Source of the DNA: Puniceicoccales bacterium
Lineage (GTDB): Bacteria; Verrucomicrobiota; Verrucomicrobiia; Opitutales; JAIRKQ01
DNA length: 9,361 nucleotides
Direction: 5' to 3'
Assembly: GCA_031288455.1 (NCBI GenBank)
Contig: JAITRI010000002.1
Coordinates: 1 to 9,361 of the forward strand
Position numbers and translations under genes: made by a program. The notes beneath the pieces were generated by a model that did not search any database, was not told the origin of the DNA, and saw only the letters and a list, made by a program, of their open reading frames with translations. Below, one piece after another: positions 6,183 to 9,361 of this stretch; within the stretch, counting starts at the first letter, position 1, and each line of letters opens with the position of its first letter.

Positions 6183-6662
6183 ATGAGTGCTACAATTGGA
6201 AATGAAATTGCAAAGCTTGTCGCCAAGGATGAATTTCTCCCAGTCATCCAATTCGCGTTTTTGTTGGACGGGAAACCTGCGGCATTCAATTCAATGCTGA
6301 AGTCGTTCGCCGCAAACGATTTGACGATCCTAGCGATATCATTTCTGGAGAATTCGGAAACGGCGATTGTGCGCTGCGTGGTAAATTATCCGGACGCCAT
6401 GCGCAAAATTTTTGCGGAAACGGAGATCCAGTGCGTGGAAACAAAGGTGATGGCCATTGAAATCGCAACTCCCAGCGACATGTCAAAGGTGATAAATGCC
6501 ATTTTTGCCGCGGAGGTGAAGTTGCACTACATGTATCCGTTCATAACGAGGCCAAATGGAAAAATCGGCATTGTGCTGCAGACGGAAAATAATGCATTCG
6601 CCGCCACTGTCCTCCGGCGCGCCGGCATGAAAACAATTTCCCAGAGCGACGTCGGCCGCTAG
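6183..6662 (+). CDS. Tandem ACT-domain protein, probable amino-acid-sensing regulator
   Basis: ACT domains bind amino acids and regulate metabolic enzymes. The 159 residues look like two ACT units. The first (about 22-90) runs through FAFLLDGKPAAFNSMLKSFA, LTILAISFLENSETAIVRCV and a VETKVMAIE strand. The second (about 89-153) covers ATPSDMSKVINAIFAAEVKL, a tyrosine-rich turn, NGKIGIVLQT and a final helix. Each has the strand-helix-two-strand-helix-strand rhythm with a GKPAAF or PSDMSK turn in place of the classic PG. There is no catalytic domain, so it may act in trans or be a stand-alone sensor; partner and ligand are unknown. A GTG 12 codons upstream (6147) is in frame, but ATG 6183 fits the probable leaderless start better. 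No Shine-Dalgarno sequence precedes either. Divergent from the Nudix gene. Confidence 0.72.
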   Translation: MSATIGNEIAKLVAKDEFLPVIQFAFLLDGKPAAFNSMLKSFAANDLTILAISFLENSETAIVRCVVNYPDAMRKIFAETEIQCVETKVMAIEIATPSDMSKVINAIFAAEVKLHYMYPFITRPNGKIGIVLQTENNAFAATVLRRAGMKTISQSDVGR

Positions 6663-6702
6663 TGCCAATCTCTCCAAATGCACGTTTTCGCCGAAGAAAT
6701 CA

Positions 6703-7314
6703 TCAATTAAAAAGAGTGTATTTCCCTTTTTTTGCATCATCGATGATATGTTTGATTTCTTCATCGGAAGAGATGTCATCAGCAGTGAGAGCTTTTTCCA
6801 GTTCTTCGATTGCAAACTCCGACAAGAAAACTGCCTTATGTTGCTGTGGCAGCGAATGCAACATTTTAGAAAAAGAGTTTACATTTTCAGCAGTGCGACC
6901 CTTTTCATCGCAGAGACTCTTCACTTTTCCTGATATTAGAGCTATGCTGGACAAAACCTCAGTAGATTTCATTGCCATTTTTTGGTATTCTTCATTCCTC
7001 TTTGCGCTAGAAAGTGATGAGATGTCAATTTTTTTCTCTTTGCAGAAATTTTCTATTTGCTTCTTAATTTCATTTACTGTGGAATCGCTACTGCTAGAGA
7101 GATCATTTTGGCCGACAAAAGTCCAGTCATCATCGTCCGCGCCTTTGTTTAACACAGACGCATCTTGGCTTGGCAGATACTCTCCAACCTTACAATTTCC
7201 CATTGTCTTATCTTCCTCCTTTGCGGCGGATATTGATTTCCCGCCGAATATCGCCATGATGCGCGACAAAATCCCTTTTCCGCTCGCTTTATTTACGCCA
7301 CCAATCTTATCCAT
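6703..7314 (-). CDS. Unrecognised 203-residue soluble protein with acidic DDDDWTFV motif
   Basis: I do not recognise this family. From ATG 7314 it has no signal peptide or membrane segment. Residues 1-30 are Gly/Ile/Lys-rich with a short amphipathic stretch (GILSRIMAIFGG). Residues 31-80 look disordered and contain DDDDWTFV at 60-67 followed by an SSSSDS run. Residues 82-203 are charged and helix-prone (NEIKKQIENFCKEKK, LSEFAIEELEKALTADD, SSDEEIKHIIDDAKKGK), suggesting a small helical bundle. Base and codon use look more AT-rich than in the chaperone genes, which hints at an accessory or fast-evolving gene. The frame extends 23 codons upstream to 7383, but that would read through the promoter at 7324-7351, so I chose ATG 7314. 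It has no Shine-Dalgarno sequence. It converges on the ACT gene with a 40-base gap that holds no clear terminator. Confidence 0.7.
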   Translation of the reverse strand: MDKIGGVNKASGKGILSRIMAIFGGKSISAAKEEDKTMGNCKVGEYLPSQDASVLNKGADDDDWTFVGQNDLSSSSDSTVNEIKKQIENFCKEKKIDISSLSSAKRNEEYQKMAMKSTEVLSSIALISGKVKSLCDEKGRTAENVNSFSKMLHSLPQQHKAVFLSEFAIEELEKALTADDISSDEEIKHIIDDAKKGKYTLFN

Positions 7315-7323
7315 AATAGATAG

Positions 7324-7351
7324 AGTGTACCATAGAATTTGTGCAGTGCAA
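7324..7351 (-). promoter_or_regulatory. Promoter for the 203-residue unrecognised gene
   Basis: On the minus strand TTGCAC (-35, 7346-7351) and TGG-TACACT (extended -10, hexamer 7324-7329) are 16 bases apart. The hexamer ends nine bases before ATG 7314, so the transcript would have a leader of about 0-3 bases. This supports both the start choice and leaderless translation. Confidence 0.45.
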
Positions 7352-7380
7352 GCTTTTTCTGCTGTCCTGGAGAAACTAAT

Positions 7381-7398
7381 CACGGATGTGCGTCCGTG
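7381..7398 (-). terminator. Stem-loop downstream of tRNA-Arg, candidate terminator
   Basis: CACGGA and TCCGTG form a perfect 6-base stem around a six-base loop, 51 bases beyond the tRNA 3' end. On the minus strand it is followed by ATTAGTTTCT, a poor U-tract. It lies between the tRNA and the next gene's promoter, so ending the tRNA transcript is the likeliest role. Confidence 0.35.
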
Positions 7399-7449
7399 GC
7401 AAGTGGCACCGCCATCCTCCCAGCCAGAGGGTGACGCTCTTCGGTGCGA

Positions 7450-7524
7450 TGGCGCTCGCGTCGGGATTCGAACCCGAATTTACGGCTTCGGAGGCCGTCG
7501 TTCTATCCGTTGAACTACGCAAGC
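7450..7524 (-). tRNA. tRNA-Arg (anticodon CCG), CCA encoded
   Basis: The minus strand folds as a complete 75-base cloverleaf. The acceptor GCTTGCG pairs with CGCGAGC, including one T-G wobble. The D stem is GTTC/GAAC, the anticodon stem ACGGC/GCCGT closes the loop CTCCGAA, the variable loop is short, and the T stem TCGGG/CCCGA closes TTCGAAT. The anticodon CCG reads CGG (arginine). Discriminator G and an encoded CCA end the gene at 7450. No intron or repeated 3' end that would mark an integrated element is visible. Confidence 0.96.
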
Positions 7525-7559
7525 TTAGCACAGTCGCCGGTGGCAATCGTGCGCTCCTC

Positions 7560-7584
7560 CACCGAGAATCAATGATTCGCGGTG
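7560..7584. repeat. 25-base near-perfect palindrome upstream of tRNA-Arg
   Basis: CACCGAGAATCA and TGATTCGCGGTG flank a single central A and match at 11 of 12 paired positions; the inner GAATCA-A-TGATTC is perfect. It lies 36 bases upstream of the tRNA 5' end on its own strand, where a promoter or operator is expected. No T run follows, so a dimeric regulator site or hairpin is likelier than a terminator. I see no clear -35/-10 pair for the tRNA nearby. Confidence 0.5.
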
Positions 7585-7819
7585 TGGTATGCCCATTGCA
7601 GACAACGGCTGCGGTAGCGCGGGATGCCGTTGACAAACCAATTATTTACACGTCCGACAATTTATCAGCCGTTCCCCGTGGAGCGGCGGCACTTTACGGC
7701 GCGAAATCATAGGCCTAGGGAAAACATCCATCCCGGATGCAACGGGAGAGATGTCATTTGGAAAGCAGTAGTCAATGCAAAAGAGTAACATGTGCGGCGG
7801 ATGATTCAACGTGTGCTGT
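7585..7819. other. Non-coding stretch between tRNA-Arg and the symporter gene
   Basis: Reading frames here overlap the tRNA or the symporter end and show no protein-like composition, so I call no gene. It holds the 3' end of the symporter transcript. At 7725-7747 two mutually exclusive hairpins are possible: CATCC/GGATG (7725-7739), followed on the minus strand by TTTT, and TCCCG/CGGGA (7731-7747). The first is the best, though short, terminator candidate for the symporter, about 80 bases after its stop. Confidence 0.35.
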
Positions 7820-9175
7820 TCAGTTTGTTCGGCGGAGGGTGGCGAAAAATGCATCAGTTTCCTCGGCGACAACTTTTCTTAATCCGGCCAACCCAAGCAA
7901 ATTCACGGCGGCCATGATTCCGGTCACCGTGTCGGCCACAGAGAAGATGCTCGTCATGTCGAAAAATGGACCGATGGCAACGAAGCACAGAAATGCCAAT
8001 TTATATGTGAACACGGCCCGTTTCCCAAAAACGTACTGTGTGCATTTTTCTCCGTAATAATTCCACCCTATTATCGTCGTGAACGCGAAGAGTACTATGC
8101 TAATTCCAATCACATATTTTCCGATTGCGGCGTTTCCCAATCCGCGACCAAAGGCATAGGACGTCAGCAGAGCACCGTCCATGGGCTGCGAATTCACGAG
8201 CGGAGCATCATCGCATGCCATGAGCACCACGAGGCCAGTCATCGTGCACACAATAACGCTGAAGATCGCGCCCGCCATGGATGCAAATCCCTGCTTCGCC
8301 GGAGAATCCACTCTGGCCGCCGCCGCCGCTATGGCTGAGCTCCCCAGTCCCGACTCGTGTGAAAATATGCCACGTCTCACGCCGATGCTGGCGGCAATCG
8401 CGGCGGAAACTCCACCGAAAAGCACCGGGCGCGGAGCAAATGCGCAGTGAAATATGGAACACAGTATTTTCGGAAGGCGGCCGATATTGGCGATTAAAGC
8501 AATGGCCGCGGATCCAACGTAAAAAATTGTCATCAGCGGTACGATTTTTTCAGCCACCGCAGCTATTTTCCGCAATCCGCCCATCGTTATTGCAGCCACG
8601 ATTATGGTCAGCGCTGCGGTCGCCGGAACTCGCGGAATGTTGAATGAGTCGCAGGTGGCGGCGATGGAATTGCTCTGCACAAGTGTTCCTATGCCAACAA
8701 GTGCAACCGCCATGCCCGATAGCGCGAATATTTTCGCGAGCATTGGACATCCCAGTCCACGGCTCATGTAATGCATTGGTCCGCCGGAAACTGTTCCATC
8801 GTTCTCGATTTTCCTATATTTTACCGCCAGCAGCGACTCGGCATACTTCAGCGCAAGGCAGAGTATGGAAGATATCCACAGCCAAAATAGCGCTCCCGGG
8901 CCTCCCATGGTCACGGCCAGCGCCATGCCGACGATGTTCCCAGTTCCGAGGGTGGCCGACAGAGCCGTGCAGAGCGACCCAAAAATGGAAACATCTCCGG
9001 TGCCTGTGCCATTCCCCATGGCATATTTGAATGACAATCCCAACGCCTTAGGATTCAGCAGCTTCAATTTCCACGAAAAGTATGCTCCGAGTGCCATCAG
9101 CGACAGAATCAGAGGCCATCCCCAGATTAATCCGGATGCATTTTTTAGAAACAATTCCACGGCTTGACGGTCCAC
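7820..9175 (-). CDS. Sodium:alanine/glycine symporter, AGCS family
   Basis: An inner-membrane carrier that brings alanine or glycine into the cell with Na+ (or H+). The 451 residues are at the normal to short end for the family and almost wholly hydrophobic, with roughly ten to eleven membrane segments. Family signatures appear in order: GTGNIVGMALA (77-87), GGPGALFWLW (91-100), KYAESLLAVKYR (110-121), GGPMHYM (131-137), and in the second half IGVRRGIFSHESGLGSSAIA. The C-terminal hydrophobic segments are complete. The start is GTG 9175: no ATG lies between it and the in-frame stop upstream, and alignment to family N-termini (LIWGWPLILSLMALGAYFSW) fits. No Shine-Dalgarno sequence is visible. 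It appears to be a single-gene unit with palindromic DNA upstream at 9199-9219. The exact amino acid cannot be fixed by sequence. Confidence 0.95.
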   Translation of the reverse strand: MDRQAVELFLKNASGLIWGWPLILSLMALGAYFSWKLKLLNPKALGLSFKYAMGNGTGTGDVSIFGSLCTALSATLGTGNIVGMALAVTMGGPGALFWLWISSILCLALKYAESLLAVKYRKIENDGTVSGGPMHYMSRGLGCPMLAKIFALSGMAVALVGIGTLVQSNSIAATCDSFNIPRVPATAALTIIVAAITMGGLRKIAAVAEKIVPLMTIFYVGSAAIALIANIGRLPKILCSIFHCAFAPRPVLFGGVSAAIAASIGVRRGIFSHESGLGSSAIAAAAARVDSPAKQGFASMAGAIFSVIVCTMTGLVVLMACDDAPLVNSQPMDGALLTSYAFGRGLGNAAIGKYVIGISIVLFAFTTIIGWNYYGEKCTQYVFGKRAVFTYKLAFLCFVAIGPFFDMTSIFSVADTVTGIMAAVNLLGLAGLRKVVAEETDAFFATLRRTN

Positions 9176-9198
9176 TAGCTGCCACAGTGACTGCTCAG

Positions 9199-9219
9199 CC
9201 GCTACAATTTGTCAAGCGG
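9199..9219 (-). promoter_or_regulatory. Palindrome overlapping a TTGACA box upstream of the symporter gene
   Basis: The plus strand has CCGCT (9199-9203) and AGCGG (9215-9219) around ACAA-TTTGT. ACAA and TTGT also pair, so the dyad is nearly continuous with a two-base offset. On the minus strand a perfect TTGACA (9210-9215) lies inside it. The matching -10 position (about 9187-9192) is poor, so the promoter is uncertain. A dyad over the -35 would suit a repressor of the symporter. Confidence 0.35.
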
Positions 9220-9290
9220 TATGTTGTAAATTTGTGTGTGGAAGTGGCGGCAGTCGCCGGCTAAATGCACTGGCGCTTGGAATGCCTACG

Positions 9291-9316
9291 CTTTCAATAG
9301 AAAAAACAATTGAAAG
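9291..9316. promoter_or_regulatory. Perfect 8-base inverted repeat with A-rich centre
   Basis: CTTTCAAT and ATTGAAAG flank the 10-base centre AGAAAAAACA. It lies 21 bases before the ATG at 9338 and 115 bases upstream of the symporter start, in the divergent region. No gene ends just upstream on either strand, so an operator is likelier than a terminator, though on the minus strand the loop is T-rich. Confidence 0.4.
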
Positions 9317-9337
9317 AAATGTGTTGACATTTTTCGC

Positions 9338-9361
9338 ATGGCAGAGAAGTTGCGCATTCGA
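9338..9361 (+). CDS. Start of a plus-strand gene cut by the window edge, possibly ribosomal protein S10
   Basis: ATG 9338 opens the frame MAEKLRIR to the last base. Ribosomal protein S10 commonly begins with a few variable residues followed by (K/R)IRIRL, so this could be rpsJ. Eight residues cannot prove it. There is no Shine-Dalgarno sequence, and the TTGACA at 9324-9329 is too close to serve as its -35. The bases following 9361 would decide the identity. Confidence 0.3.

Noticed and set aside
6662..7513. A 283-residue plus-strand frame spanning the unrecognised gene and tRNA-Arg
   Set aside because: It runs through the tRNA and is antisense to a gene with better composition, a promoter and a sensible start. 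It has no recognisable motif.
5426..7722. TTCCCTAGGCC near 5426 and its inverse GGCCTAGGGAA near 7712 as possible ends of a mobile element
   Set aside because: Eleven-base inverted matches are expected by chance in a window this size. There are no transposase, target duplications or other element features between them.
7386..7872. Short frames on both strands around the tRNA and symporter 3' end
   Set aside because: They overlap the tRNA or the symporter, are rich in rare residues, and have no ribosome-binding site.
1..9361. CRISPR array, insertion sequence, prophage or toxin-antitoxin pair
   Set aside because: There are no regularly spaced repeats, no transposase or integrase motifs, and no small paired genes with the expected features.

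Overview
The window is a bacterial chromosome segment of near-balanced base composition. The best lineage clues lie in the chaperones. The DnaK has a Gly-Gly-Asp-Asp-Trp-Asp segment and the GroES mobile loop reads GGIIIPD. Together with a dnaK-groES-groEL gene order, these look most like the Verrucomicrobiota (Opitutae-type) branch of the PVC group. This is judgement from memory of those families, not a search result. A 16S or GroEL tree would settle it.

Layout, left to right. (1) Positions 3-851 (+) hold the 3' part of an unrecognised protein with a glycine-rich two-lobed hydrophobic segment and a long Ser/Gln-rich repetitive tail. (2) A GC-rich hairpin at 889-909 separates it from the convergent chaperone operon. 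(3) The minus-strand operon at 943-4846 is dnaK, then groES, then groEL, with gaps of 20 and 23 bases. A single extended -10 promoter lies upstream of dnaK and no CIRCE element is visible. (4) Divergent from it is a short HIT-family protein (4989-5330, +). (5) A 177-base gap with hairpins is followed by a convergent, apparently exported Nudix-fold protein (5508-6047, -), whose Nudix box has Gln in place of the key Glu. (6) A divergent tandem-ACT-domain protein follows (6183-6662, +). (7) Convergent to it is an unrecognised 203-residue protein (6703-7314, -) carrying an acidic-W-x-x-V motif. (8) tRNA-Arg(CCG) lies at 7450-7524 (-), flanked by non-coding DNA with two notable palindromes. (9) An AGCS-family sodium:alanine-type symporter occupies 7820-9175 (-). 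(10) The last 162 bases hold palindromic regulatory-looking DNA and the first eight codons of a plus-strand gene that may be rpsJ.

Most of this is core gene content: protein folding, a nucleotide hydrolase, an amino-acid sensor domain, amino-acid uptake and a tRNA. The two unrecognised proteins are the accessory part. One looks membrane-inserting with a low-complexity tail. The other has a short linear motif that resembles a eukaryotic autophagy-receptor motif. Both would fit a host-associated lifestyle, but that is inference. I see no mobile element, CRISPR array, toxin-antitoxin pair or complete defence system.

Translation initiation seems to come in two styles. groES and groEL have clear purine-rich ribosome-binding sites. 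Several single genes have none, and their best -10 boxes lie so close to the start codon that leaderless or near-leaderless transcripts are likely.
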